From the NCBI GenBank assembly GCA_963920665.1, contig OY987264.1, forward strand, positions 26,144,906 through 26,208,905: a stretch of DNA of 64,000 bases, in the 5' to 3' direction. Below the pieces are notes generated by a model that did no database searches, was not told the origin of the DNA, and saw nothing but the letters and a program-made list of their open reading frames with translations. The position numbers were made by a program, and so were the translations under genes. This DNA is from Straminergon stramineum (taxonomy: Eukaryota > Streptophyta > Bryopsida > Hypnales > Calliergonaceae). Positions 1 through 12,500 of this stretch are shown here, in pieces. The first letter of the stretch is position 1. Each line of letters starts with the position of its first letter.

Positions 1-756
1 TTCTAGTCTTCATGTTGTCAATTTAGAACTTGCAAACAAAACAAACACCCTCTTTCTAGTAACAACACAACCAAAAATACACACTTGTAATCTCAAATAT
101 CAACTAGAAAACACTAAAAACAATAAACAACACAAAAAAACCCCACAAAATTCCACCCAAACCTTCCAATGCTTTTTTTCTCAAAGCAACACCACAAAAC
201 CCTACTTCCAAGACACATTTGTGCTTCATTAAGTTTACTCAGTGGATGAATGAGGCTAGATGTGCCAATGCAAAACAAAATTCAATGACATTCGGTACTC
301 TGTTATTATGGCTTGTGGCTTCTAGAAGCTAATGTGGGAATTTCTAAAAATAGTATGCATAGGGCTAATGGCAAAAAGACAACACTTCGACATCATTTCA
401 ACTAGAAAACAAAAATCATTTTACAGTTGCAATAATTGTTTCTTAGTCGAATTTGACTTTTGTGCAACTACAATTGCAATTGTTTTCTAGTCGAATTTTT
501 TTTTGCAATTGCAAATTGACATAGTAGATTCCAAGGAATGTAAACTTATCCTCATTGACAATTGTGATGAAGAATAGATGGAGAATAGTTCACATTAATT
601 CTGAATTTAAACTCTATTACACTCTTGTAATTGTATACTTTATTCTACAATTGCTTTGCAAATAAAACAATATATAGATAAGATTAGGTACTAATAACAT
701 TGGTTGCAATTACAAGACTAAGACTTTTAGTTGTTGTTTAACTGGTTTTAGTGGAC

Positions 757-773
757 AAGTTTTTCTTCTAGTG
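757..773. repeat. Solitary CACTA-type transposon end
   Basis: The stretch ends in TTTTTCTTCTAGTG, which on the other strand reads CACTAGAAGAAAAA. This is close to the CACTA-superfamily terminal repeat seen complete at 16576-16698 and in the palindrome at 55455-55488. No matching left end was found in bases 1-750, so this is probably a remnant or chance similarity. The remainder of bases 1-1262 is AT-rich and shows no gene. Confidence 0.3.
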
Positions 774-1265
774 ATTAAGCAAGCATCTTGTCAATTGAAA
801 ATAAATTAGTATTAAATTGGTGGTAAATTAGTGGTGGATTTAAGACAAATTGTAGAGCCTTCAACCTGTGCATTTAATTTTCATATTTTAAAATGTTATT
901 GTTATTATTTTTCTTTGTCCTCATACACCTCAAAATTTTATAGCTTTTAACTTTCTTTCATAACATTCAAAATATGTAATTAGTTGTAAAATTTAGTGAA
1001 GTATTGACTATGTGGAGAAGCAAATCAATGAGGTATGGATTCTTTTGTCCCCAACACTCCCATAGAATACACTAATAATATGCTACTAATAATGATGTAT
1101 ATTGGTATATAATAATATATTACTAGTGTGCCACACGTCATTGCCATAGTCAAAATAAAAGTACAAATTATTATTTAATTTTTTTATTAAAAAATACCTC
1201 AAAATGCATAACTTTCACACCGAATGTCCAAACCCCACAAAACAAAGTCCATGCACCCCTCCTTA

Positions 1266-1489
1266 ACCATTGAACACCGGGCTGGTGACCGTGGAAATCA
1301 ACCATTTTGGAACCGTGTGACATCATCCACTTTAGAAAAACCAGAAATACTCATTGGGAGTCAAACTATTGTAGAAGATCTTCCCTTTCCACCCCCTCAT
1401 TCCGAGGATGTATAGTTGCAATTCTATCCTACACAGGAGAATTCCTTGTCATTTATCGGACAATAATCGTCCGCCGCATCGCTCAAGGG
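1266..1489 (+). mobile_element. Family A MITE (TTA target, about 220 bp), copy 1
   Basis: Non-coding 224 bp element flanked by TTA on both sides (1263-1265 and 1490-1492). The ends are imperfect inverted repeats, starting ACCATTGAACACCGGGCTGG and finishing in CAAGGGT. It aligns along its whole length with 37511-37733 (same order: GTGACCGTGGAAAT, GACATCAT, TCATTGGGAGTCAAACTA, GTAGAAGATCT). A TTA duplication and lack of coding capacity suggest a PIF/Harbinger (Tourist-like) MITE; this class assignment is inference. The short reading frames here are by-products. Confidence 0.75.
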
Positions 1490-1492
1490 TTA

Positions 1493-2801
1493 AAGAGAAC
1501 TGACTTTTGACAAGACCAAGGGACATGATCTAGAAAATCTCAACATAACCAAAAAAACAATAAAAAAAACTAACCAACTAATTAACTTAAAGGTATGGAG
1601 GTATGGATTGCATATTAACAATGTGTGCAAATACAATTTGCATGTTTGCTTTCCAAAGATCAAAAATTTGATGCTTGGCTATTAGAATTGAGCTCTCACA
1701 AATACATGATTGAGTCAATGATAGATGAGTGAACATGTCACACCCAATCAAGTAAACAAGGAAAAATAGATTCCTTGTTTTTAACATATTCCCTTATGTG
1801 AACTTCAAGAACGTCTCACTTCCTTTCCTCAGTGGCATAAAACAATGCAACAAAAATCCACAAACTCTTTTACAAAAAGTTCATGGGCACTTTTCAGTGC
1901 CGGCATGAAGAATAACAAGGAAACAGGAACAAGAAGACATTAAGATTTCATAAATAGTTGCAGTTCTAAACAAAAATTACATAAATTCATCCTACTGAAT
2001 ATGAACTTTCTAGCAAAGTTGGGGATTCCTCACCGCTGGATACAAAAGGGTTTCCATGAGACATTGGAGTAGATACTTCAATAAACTATCTAATCTAATT
2101 GAACTCTCATCCATGTAGAGCATGCTTAGCAATGAGTGATCACCTCGTGTTACAACATCTGTATCTAAGCAAGTTGGTACTGAAACATCCTGTTCATCTA
2201 ACTTCCACATGCAAAGCATAAAAAACGCCCTCTGACTAAACACACCACTCGACCAAAATCCAATCCAAAAATATGATTCGGAGGTCTCAGGCAAGCAGGT
2301 GAGAAGGATCTCTACAGACATGAACTGAACTCGTGCTACACCAGTACACATGTATACAGAAACAGCAACAGCAACAGCAATTTGTTGTGTCGTTGCCAAA
2401 GGTCTCCGAATAGAAAGTAGATGTGGTTTGGCTCTAATTTTACGCCAGAACCCTCTAGTGATCGTACAAAGTGATTGGACCACTATGAAAGAATGTCAGA
2501 ACCTCAAGTGTAAACCTTCACCAATTGCTATGTTACAATTCTGATTCTCAGTCTATAGATATGAACATTCTTTGTGCATGACTGTGAGATATATACTTAG
2601 GTCCATAAATAATATCGACAGTGTGAAGCAAGCTTTTTTCTGTAACTAAGTTACGCCCCCCCACAATTGACAGACATTTTATTCGATACCCGGGCGTAAT
2701 CTTGAGGACACTTCTTGGGCTTTGCCAGGCATCAAGACATATCGCAAAACATTCTCAGAAGATCTACAAATCTACCGAAGAGACTTGCCGGGAAAACTTA
2801 A
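1493..2801. other. Region 3' of the TCP gene, no gene seen
   Basis: Between the first mobile element and the TCP stop codon. The part from about 1990 to 2800 is less AT-rich and probably includes the 3' untranslated region of the TCP transcript (minus strand). A 157-residue minus-strand frame at 2010-2483 has no recognisable domain and is not called as a gene. Confidence 0.45.
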
Positions 2802-4427
2802 TCAAGGTTTGAATTCCTCTTCAAGCTCCTCAAACCCTTCTAGCCTGGACGGTATTTGAGGGGTGTAAAAGTTAGGATCCAAACTATGGGGTGTGCTTTG
2901 AACTGGACGGTCATGGCCTGGACGTACTAAATGTGAACTTGGAGGAGGATAAACTGTACCACGAGTCAAACGACTGCCTGGAGCTTGACCTGACAATGAA
3001 GGTGGGCGCGTTTGACTGGAATAAGGAGGCGGGAGATAGCCAGCTTGACTAGGGAAGCTTGAATAGCCTGGATCGCTCAGTAAGCTCGAAAATTGACTCA
3101 CCCGTAAGGAAGAAGCAGGAGGTGCAGGAGAGTACCCTGGAAAGTTAGGGTTGGTATTCCCCGTTGGATAACGCCCTCCCATGGCACTTGGTGGGTTCTC
3201 CACGAAATATTGGGAGACAGAATCGTGGCTCTGAGGCATAGACATGAAGGAACTAGGCGATGGCTCGGGCTGGGCATATGACGGGGGAGGATAACCACCA
3301 AACGGGGGTGATGAGAAAGCGTCAGGAAAATAGCTGTAAGGAGGCTGCCGTAAACCAGGCTGATTATTACCAGGGGCAGGAAATGGAGCTTGAAACGGAT
3401 GCTGGAGTGCACTGCTTACCTGCGACGGGAAATTGGCATATTGGCCACCTGCGAGATGCCCTGCTGATGATGATGACGACACATAACCTCTTCCAGGAAT
3501 ATCTGGCTCTCTGTCTATCTCCCTCCCCGTGTACTGCTTCTCCTTCGCCCTCTCCCGAGCTCGCTCTCGAGCTTTCGCTCGTGACTCAACCCTGCCGGAG
3601 GAACCTCCTGCAACATCGCTGGCGCTTCGGAAGATAACTTCACCCTCGCGAGCAAAATTCGGGTCAACAGACCCATGACCATACGCTTGGGGTCCACCGG
3701 GGCCAAGGGGCTCCATACCTTCCACTGCCCTACGGGCAAATGGTGAAGCTGACACCATTGGTGGCTGCCCATGACTCTCATAGTTCCCATATGCAGTGCC
3801 TGAAGAATCTATCAAACTAGGGGTAGGGAGGACCCCGGAGAGGCCGGCTGAGAAGGTGGAGGATGAACTGGTCTGCTGCTGGAGTGGCTGCTGTTGTGGT
3901 TGTTGCTGTTGTTGTGGTTGCTCTGAGGAAAGCTCTCCTTGTCGCACGGGTGGAAGTTGCGCGAGCTCGTCAATGGCTGCTTTGGCATGCTTGATCAACC
4001 ATTCCACTGCTTTACTGGGCTGATCATAGCCGAGCCGATCTTGTACGTCGTAAAATTGCACAGCAGTGGGAACGGACAGCCGAACTCTTCGGTCTCTGGG
4101 ACCTTTTGCTGTGTTCACCTTGCTATGGCGATCTTTCCCTCCAGAAGATCGCGCAGCTCGAGGTGGTCTCTCGGCTTCTGCAGGAGGACCACTCCTGGTA
4201 GGTGGTTCACTCACACGCGCGCGCACTCTCCTCTCCTCAGATCCCTCATCACCCCCTCTTTTGGCCTGCCCTTCCACTTTTCCTGGATGCTTGGTGCCAG
4301 AGGTACTTCTCTCGTAGCCTAAAGCTTTAGCGGCATCTAAATCTGCATCAGCTTTCCGAGAGCGTTGATCTCCCTCCTCTTCCTCACCTTCGCCAAATGT
4401 TGTCGATTCATCCAGGATTTCTGTCAC
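2802..4427 (-). CDS. TCP: Class II TCP transcription factor with TCP and R domains
   Basis: Single-exon frame of 541 residues. Residues ~98-155 form a TCP domain: a basic stretch ([20 protein letters not shown]) followed by helix-loop-helix ([20 protein letters not shown]). The short basic region and [11 protein letters not shown] helix are those of class II (CIN/CYC-TB1) TCPs, plant-specific nuclear DNA-binding factors that control cell proliferation and branching. Residues ~281-299 ([17 protein letters not shown]) are an arginine-rich R domain, a coiled-coil-like element known from CYC/TB1 and some CIN members. The N-terminus is acidic, residues ~170-186 are glutamine-rich, and the long C-terminus is rich in Pro, Ser, Tyr and Gln, as in activation regions. 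The start is the first in-frame ATG; no intron signal is needed. Most other frames at 3.1-4.4 kb are shadows of this GC-richer gene. Class call is firm; orthology within class II is not. Confidence 0.93.
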   Translation of the reverse strand: MTEILDESTTFGEGEEEEGDQRSRKADADLDAAKALGYERSTSGTKHPGKVEGQAKRGGDEGSEERRVRARVSEPPTRSGPPAEAERPPRAARSSGGKDRHSKVNTAKGPRDRRVRLSVPTAVQFYDVQDRLGYDQPSKAVEWLIKHAKAAIDELAQLPPVRQGELSSEQPQQQQQPQQQPLQQQTSSSSTFSAGLSGVLPTPSLIDSSGTAYGNYESHGQPPMVSASPFARRAVEGMEPLGPGGPQAYGHGSVDPNFAREGEVIFRSASDVAGGSSGRVESRAKARERARERAKEKQYTGREIDREPDIPGRGYVSSSSSAGHLAGGQYANFPSQVSSALQHPFQAPFPAPGNNQPGLRQPPYSYFPDAFSSPPFGGYPPPSYAQPEPSPSSFMSMPQSHDSVSQYFVENPPSAMGGRYPTGNTNPNFPGYSPAPPASSLRVSQFSSLLSDPGYSSFPSQAGYLPPPYSSQTRPPSLSGQAPGSRLTRGTVYPPPSSHLVRPGHDRPVQSTPHSLDPNFYTPQIPSRLEGFEELEEEFKP

Positions 4428-6860
4428 TGCCTGGCGCGCATGTGCACTTGATCTACCGCACCTTATTAATCTTAAATTTTCTCCGTCTTTCTGGGCGTGG
4501 AGAACGACAAACCGAAATGCTGGTTGAGCGATTTTCTAGTTCTGATATTCTAGCCATGCCTATGCGGAGGCTATGGACACATCAACTTCTACTATGCACT
4601 AGCTATAATTAATGCCTAGTTATGACACTTGGCTCATTCATAGATATCGAGGTTGGCATACTAAAATATTGACTCCTCTTGGACAGACTCGGGCTGGGTT
4701 GAGAAATAATTTGGGCAGGCTGCTTGTTCAGAAGACTCCGCCAATTTGCCCAAGCAATCCGCAGCGCTGCAGCAAGCGCATGCCCAGGACAGATATGAGT
4801 CCCGCGGATGCTAAGGAAGCAGCCAATAAGAGAACAACTCTTGCAACCAGTCCCTGATTTTGCAATTTGGCATCACAACTATAACCACGTCCTTCTCATT
4901 CCGATTGTGAAAATCTAAATATACCTTTAACCTCTTCCCTCCCTGCGCAGATTTTGTTCCAGATTTCAAAACTAACTTCAGAAAATTCTTGTGAATGTTT
5001 GCCCTTTAACCTCCTTCCAAATGATCTTGCGATTGCAGTCATCTGTTCAACTTCTATTTGCTAATATACAAGCTGATCCGACTCTGCAATATACAGCAAC
5101 GCAAACGATTAGTACGCTGCAGGCTCGAATCCTCACTTCAGATACAAGCTAATGACCACAAAATTGTCATCCCTTGCAACTGTATAGCTCCCAAAGACAG
5201 GAAATTGGGTTCTAAAGTTATTGGTTCCCTCGCCTGCATGTCCACCAAAGCGGAGACCTCGTTTACTTCTTCAACTGAAAGAAGTTTGCATCCTCACGAC
5301 TACGCCATCTTCTCTGCTACTAACCCTCTTATCTGGAAATAAATTCGACCCCGACCTTCTGAAATTACATCTGCTCAATGTGCCATTTTAAAGAGGGTGG
5401 TGCGCTAATTCTGCCTTCCACACGAAAAATAAGCAGCAGGACGAACGCTACGCGCGTAGATCCACTAAAAAGTGAGGGTACCCAACGCGAATATTAACAG
5501 CGCTATTCCAATTTGTACGGACTTCAAAGGTGTAAAAACACGAGAACCTTTGTGTTCCCTCCACGATCCAACCTGCACGACTAATTCCTCTTCAACTGTA
5601 TGGAAAAAAAGTTGCGTTATCACTGCGGTGAACTTTCAAAGCCTGTCAAGACAAGTTCAGAAAGTACTTCACCTATAACACTCATGAAGTCGACGTCTCA
5701 ACAACTTCCTAAAGCTTCTCATCCCGCACCATCGCTGCCGCCACATTCACCTGATTCTCATGAACCGCCACCTTAATTAAAGTTTCGCCCATTTCCGAGA
5801 ACAAATCCCAGACACTCACCACGCATGATCCGCCGTCTCAAATTGCCCACGAGCGAGTTTCCTGCAACAGGACCACTCTCCTCTCGCCCCACAGCCACCC
5901 CGCATTCGAAACCTCGATTTAATCTACGAGAATATGTCCCTCGCAATATCCTGTCCCACCACCCTTCCGAAAATCGCATTACACGATCATATCTTTGCGA
6001 GCTCGTACCCCAGCAACACAACAGCAAACATTACTTCCCGTCACCCACACACGGCGTGAACTCCGCCTTCAGTTCCTCTCAGTACAACTACAAACACTCA
6101 TGATACGAACTCCACAATATGACCAGTAACGTGATCATCAATCTCAACCATCGCCACACCATACACACACCCTGAGTGCCAATTGATCATATCCCGATCC
6201 CAGCTAGCTAGCTCTACAGGAGAATCAAGCAATCCATCATAATCTCTTTTTTTCTCTCGGCTACACCACCATTCGCCTCAATGATCACTATCATCATCGT
6301 CACAGACAAGAAGCGGAAAACAACCGCAAGTCGCTATCTCTTTCGCCTCAGCACGTTACGCCACCCACCGCTCACAGCTCACCCGTCACTTTCGATCCGG
6401 ACTCCCCTCACTCAGTCACACCGAGGGGGAAAATTTTACCAGCAACACAGGGAGAAGATTTATAATTAGTTGACGACTAGTAGAGGCGGCGATGCATACG
6501 ATCAACCTGCATCGCCAGCCCGCATGCATCATTCATCGTCTTCGTCTTCGTCGTCGTCGTCGTCGTCGTCCACCATGGCAGGGCAGGCGGAGTCTACAAG
6601 ACGGCCCAAATAAATCAAGGGAAGCAGGACCACCCGGTGCCCTCCATACCCATGCACGCGCCGGTGCTTCGGAGGACCGAGCCTGGGGTAGCGACTGCTC
6701 CGGGTTGCAAGTTGGGTGGGGCCAGGCCATCAGGGCCACCCACATCGCCTCCTCGGAAAGTATGGCCAGGCCGAGAACGCATGAGGCCCTGAACGCATGA
6801 GGCCCATAGAAAGGGGCCCACGTGGAATTTCGTCCCTCGTGAACAGCTCAGTTGCAGTTT
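4428..6860 (-). promoter_or_regulatory. Likely 5' leader/promoter of the TCP gene
   Basis: This gene-free stretch is richer in G+C than the surrounding intergenic DNA, and several short frames run through both strands without a conserved domain. The position directly upstream of the minus-strand TCP start suggests untranslated leader, possibly with non-coding exons, plus promoter. No TATA box or start site could be fixed. Confidence 0.35.
6536..6570. repeat. CTT/CGT trinucleotide microsatellite
   Basis: Runs of TCGTCTTCGTCTTCG followed by about seven TCG units. It makes poly-Arg or poly-Ser frames that are not evidence of a gene. Confidence 0.85.
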
Positions 6861-9540
6861 GAAGGTCAGAAGAAAAATAATTTTTATGTGCTGTTTCAGT
6901 GTTTCTCATCACCAGAATAACTCCGTCACCATGACGGGTGTTTCCAATTCTGGTAGAGAACCAACGGATTCCCCGAGTTACCTGCATAGATGTGAACGCT
7001 GAAGACTTTCTCTGGAGTCGGTCTGCGAGTTTCAAGACAAGCCATTAAAATAGATTTAATATACTATAATTTGTAATTTGTTGACAGTACGGTATCAGTT
7101 TGTGAACTCTCAATTTACTTGCCTGGAATCTAGCATCAATTCATGTAAGCTCCAAACTAACTATATATTTGTTCATGTATTTGATTACATTTTATTTTTT
7201 TAAGTATTATATTTCACACGTACCTGCTCACTGTTGAAATGCAGACGAGCAGACCACTTCGTGGCAAGGCAGATGATAAATCCCTGGAAAATGAAAGTTA
7301 GGATTTGCCATCAAAGTTCGATACACTTTCAAAGTCAGCAACGGATCCATGCATAACAGAGTGCTTCTGATACTCGTGCCCAGACCCGTGCAAAATTGTT
7401 ATGGTGATCCACCAGAGGTATTTGTATTTCAGAACTAAGAGAAGAGACGTGGCCAGACAGCTGGCAAGAAAATTACTGGAATCACTAAATTAATGCAAGA
7501 GCAAGAGCATTGTGAGAAAAGGTGCAACAAAAAAGGAGATAGGACGTACTCAAGGGAAAACACCGTCCCCAGAATTAATTAGAAGCAGCATGAACTTATT
7601 CTGAGGAATAAAAAATGCATCTGACTGGACAAGAGTAGCAAGGGGAATGGAATCTTGTTGAGAGATCTGCTCCCACTATATACCTAGCAAGTTATACCAC
7701 GAATTGCATGACGATTTTACTTGGTGAATGAAAACTGAAATCATGATCTTGAAACTCAGAACGACATTGAGATGTCAGGAAAACCATGTACTCCGTAGTA
7801 AACATGTTGGATTTACATTATTATGTTGTTCCAGCAATAGTGTCGAGAAAACATCTACTCCAACTTGATGCACCTGGGTGGGTTAATGTCAACAGTGGAA
7901 ATAGCTGATCATTTGTAGCATTTTCATCGCCTATAACCAGCCTTTGATGTACCTCGACAGTCTTATGTCGTCTCAAACGTGCCTGTCGATACATCCCCCT
8001 TGGTCAGAAAGGGTCTAGGAAGGATGAACAGCATCTTCCCTTTGGCTTGTGTCTACGAATGCTCAAATTCAGAGATCGATGCTGCGCCTTTTGTCGAGCG
8101 AAAATGAAATACAATTCACGCATACATGATTAGGTTCATAAATCACCACCAATTTTAAGTCCCATAGCATGAATAAATTTATTTAGCACACGTCGAACTG
8201 AAATGGAAACCTCGATATGAGGAATCAATTTCGTGCACAATCATGCCTAGAAGACTCTCCCTCGAATTTGTTACAAGTATCACAAGAAGTCAAAAAGTGT
8301 ATTGAGGAAATCCCAGTGCTAACTTCAAGTAACCGAAGAAAAAGACGTCGACACCCTAACTGCAAGAATGCTTACACTGAACAAGTCATAATTCAAGAGG
8401 TGAAATAACAACCTCATCGTATAAACTTCGACTTTTAGCTTGCGATCGCTTGTATCTCTCATGGCTCCTGAACCTTTTCAATACAACAGAGATAAGTGCT
8501 CCTTTAAGTTCATAGCTGCAAAACAAATTCCAATAAGATCAATCCATATTTTCATAAAGCTAATGCAAATGTCTAGTAGGTAACCTCCATTTCAAGCTAT
8601 CTTCCCAAAGAGCTCCACCTGAATGCACCTATGTATCAGCAGAAGAGTATGATTGAACATGACACTAATCTTGAGTGTTAATTCCGTATCTTAAAATCAA
8701 TTGGATAACACTCAAGCTTGACAAGAGTATAACTGCGACAGCGAGTTCTGCTCTGGTAGAGCTAATAGGAATAGCAATTACATCAAAGCATGGAATACAC
8801 CGTTCCGGCCACAAGACGCATGAAATTCCTTCGACTCTCTACAGCAAAGAACAAATTCCATAACTATGTTCGTCATCACACTGCTCCTATTTAAAGGCAT
8901 AGTGCACTAATACCTCAGTCCAGAATCCTGAACCTCCTACTCCTCAGGTCTATGATTCTACTATCTCGCCCGAAATTCTCTTTTCCGTTCTCCCGAATAA
9001 TACACTCCACACGATCATATAATATCCTCTATCAAGAGGTTTTTCCAGCATCACTTCTTAGTTTCAGTCCTTGCCCGCTATGAAACATGGAACAGTGAAT
9101 GCAAACGATGGTATTGTCACAGATTCTGCATGAACCAATGCCGATCAACTACTACCCGTACAATGATGCCTCACATTTACTATTATCTTCGAAGCTTCAA
9201 TATAATTCAAGAAAAAAAACAGGGGAGAAATTCACGAAATGAACCTCGACTGACTTTCAAGTCGCAAAGAATTAAAAAACGGTATGCTCAGGAATATCCG
9301 AAAAATCGCGAAATCCTTCGATTGAAGAGAGGATTTAGGGTTTAGATTTTGCGTCGATTAAGAAAGTTTGAAGCGATTCCTGGAACGATGTGAGCATAGT
9401 AATCAATCCTTGTGACCGAGAATGAGCAGAAGGACGGGCTCTTCGCAGCGAAAGCTTCGATCCAGTGTTCAATGGTGACGGGAATTGTGCGCAAACGAAG
9501 AAGACGATCTGTTAGACGGTCTTAGAGCATGTCCACTGGT
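6861..9540. other. Gene-free region upstream of the TCP gene
   Basis: No frame with a recognisable domain. The final part (about 9210-9540) is less AT-rich and on the minus strand contains CTAAACCCTAAATCC, a telo-box-like motif often found near plant transcription starts, so a distal start site for a minus-strand transcript is possible but unproven. Confidence 0.3.
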
Positions 9541-12500
9541 CCGCGAGGGACGATACTTTACAGTGGCCGGTAAATTCAAAGCGACCTCCTTAATATCGCC
9601 TCCTCTTATATCACCTCCTCTATTGTCACCGTTCTAATATCACCGTCGGAATTTGGTTCGATGAAATTCCATTGCGCCATGTTTAAAAAATGCATTGGAT
9701 TGGTAATGAAATGACAAGCATTAGAAACACAAAATTGTATATGTATTGAAGTCATCTTAAATGAATCTAGCATGAAAAATGCTTTAGTTCATCAATATAT
9801 TTTTTAATGTCTTAAATGTAGTTTTGCTATCAAATCAAACAAGAATTTTGGAACAAAATTGAAAATGCATTGACTGAATTTGTAAGAAATTTGAAATTAC
9901 AGTGAAACTATAAGAAAAAATTGAGAGGGGCCATATCAAATATATTGTAATCTTAATCCCTATAAGAAAGCAATATTTTCAAGCTCAAAACTGCTTCAAA
10001 GTACCCGTACCCCTAAAATCTTCATCTATATTTATTCTCTAACAAATTCAACTATAGGATTTTTTTTAGTTAATTTGTTTAAGTACATCTTTCCAAAATT
10101 TTAGAGCAAGAATTTCATGATTTGCAAATACAATGTGTCTAAACTTCAAAAAATAGTTTTTTCTAGCCCTTCCTAATATCCATGAAGTTCTGTCTCTCAA
10201 AATTTTTATAAGACAAACACATAACTATACTTAGAACTTGTGACAATGTAACCAATATATTGGAAAATGGATTTGGACTATATGTAAAAAAAATATCAAA
10301 AAAAATATTCATATTTGTCTTTAAAATAATTATAAATTAGAAGATAATGATTGTATATATTTTTTCCTAGATATACAATTTTTATAAAGTCATAAAAATT
10401 TCATATTTTTTTAAGTGGATTTTCAACTACCTTGAAGGTCTTAAGAAAAAAAATGATGGAAACTTACAGAATACATAATGTATTATGAAAATGATGAAAA
10501 TTTCACCATACTCATATGTTACAGTGTAGGACTTCACAATGCAAACCAAATTTTTGAATGATTCTACTGATACTTTAAAATGTCATTATTGGCTCCTAAC
10601 TTCACATTGCAACAAAGTATTTATTTTACAAATGAATTAGAGTTCTTAAGCAAATTTGACTCAATAAGCATCAATTGGTTGATCTTCCTCAAATTCATAA
10701 TGATCTCGAAGCTGAAATTAAGTTTTGGAAACAATACCAAGCCCCCAAAAATACACAACAAGATTCATTATTTTTTTAACCAAAATCAAATTAAAAATAA
10801 CTAATATGACTTAAATATAATTCAATGATGTAGAGGTATCAATAAAAAATGTTCACAAAATAAAATCGAAATTGTGCTTTTTTATTTTGAAGAATTTTTT
10901 TTTATTATTGATAAATCGTCTATTTTTTAATTTTGGCAACTTCTTAGTTTTAATCCATTATTAAGGTCCATACAAGCTTTAATCTTGTAAAGATACTCAA
11001 GCCAACATATCAAAGAATGGCCTTCAAGCTAAAACTTCAAAGGATTTTCTTAGATTTGAAAAAAAAAATTCAACATTCAAAGTCAATAATGACATTAGAT
11101 TTTGACCTTATTTTTTAAACAATATTTTCAATAAATACGAATAAAATCTAACAATTATACATTTATATTCTAATCATTACACCACATGCAAACAATAGTA
11201 GAAAGTTTGATTTTTGTGCTTTGGAAAAATAATCAATATGCATATATTTTTAATGATAATTTATATATTCATTGTAAATAGCTTGTCTTTACTACTTCTT
11301 TCATATCATTAAGTGCATTGAAACATTGACACTCAAACCAAATAATTATTGGACTAAATGTATTATTATAGTTTAAAATATGATTATCTGACTTGTTCAT
11401 TACATCGAATGGTGATATATTTGTCACTACAACAAGAATCTAGAGAACTTCAAAGACATTTCAATAATCAATGTACCACTAACTAAGCTCTAACATAGTA
11501 ATCTAGTATTTACAATAGTAATCCCCATATATATAATAATTCTCCAATACATAATTCTATTCATTTCTTTGTGTTTATTTCACATTTTTGTGTACAAATT
11601 CCTTACAAATGTCACCAAAAACTTCCAAAAACTTCATCGAACTCCTTATTGTCAATTTGTACAGTATGAATGACTTTCAAAAAAATTCAAATTGACAAGA
11701 ACATTTAGTAGCTTACTATTACCATTTTGATTATGTAACTTAGAAAAAAAACTTTAAAAAATTCCGTCTGCTTTGCTCAACTTGCTCATGTACAATGGCA
11801 ATTTTTTATTTAATCTTCAACTTTCACTCTCCAACTTGACCCTCCACAAATTATATTGCATGATTTACTTGCAAATGGCTTTTATATCTAATTTAAATTG
11901 TCACTATAAATATCCACATATTGATTAAATGTTGAACTACAATAGTTCTACCTCAATGATTGTCATCATATGTCCGCAACGCCTTTAATTTCACAAGTCC
12001 TAGCAACTATTATCTAATACTAGTAGTTCAATTCACAACAATTAATGGGGTACAATTTTTTCATACCTTTTCAATTTCATAGTTACTTAGAACATCTACA
12101 TTGATTCATTTGTCAATAGATAAGTGTTTTTTGGTATTTAAAGTCTGGTTGATTGGTTCTGCCCAAGCTGAAATAAGTGGCACCGGGATTTTTGCATTGT
12201 GGAAATGCTACGCCCATGCCATTGGATTGGGATTCCCCACCTCCTCCTCGAAGACGGACTTGCTTGGAATCGTCTCTTCGTCCCAATTGAGAATATACAA
12301 GCTCCTTGGATCTAATCATTTTTATTTGGACGTTACACATTAAAAGCAATTCTAATCAAGATAATTATAACTTTTGAAAACTATGGCAAACACCTATTAA
12401 TTATTTCATGTTTGTTATGTGTGTATAATTATGCAGGGGTGCAAATGATAGTTAGGAAATTAATTGAAGCTTGTGATATGGTCTCTAAAGGAAGGAATTG

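Noticed and set aside
2010..2483. 157-residue minus-strand open frame downstream of the TCP gene
   Set aside because: No domain, low-complexity AVAVAVS segment, position fits the 3' UTR of the TCP transcript.
6492..6821. Arg-rich frames on both strands near 6.5-6.8 kb
   Set aside because: Created by the TCG/CTT microsatellite; no conserved sequence beyond it.
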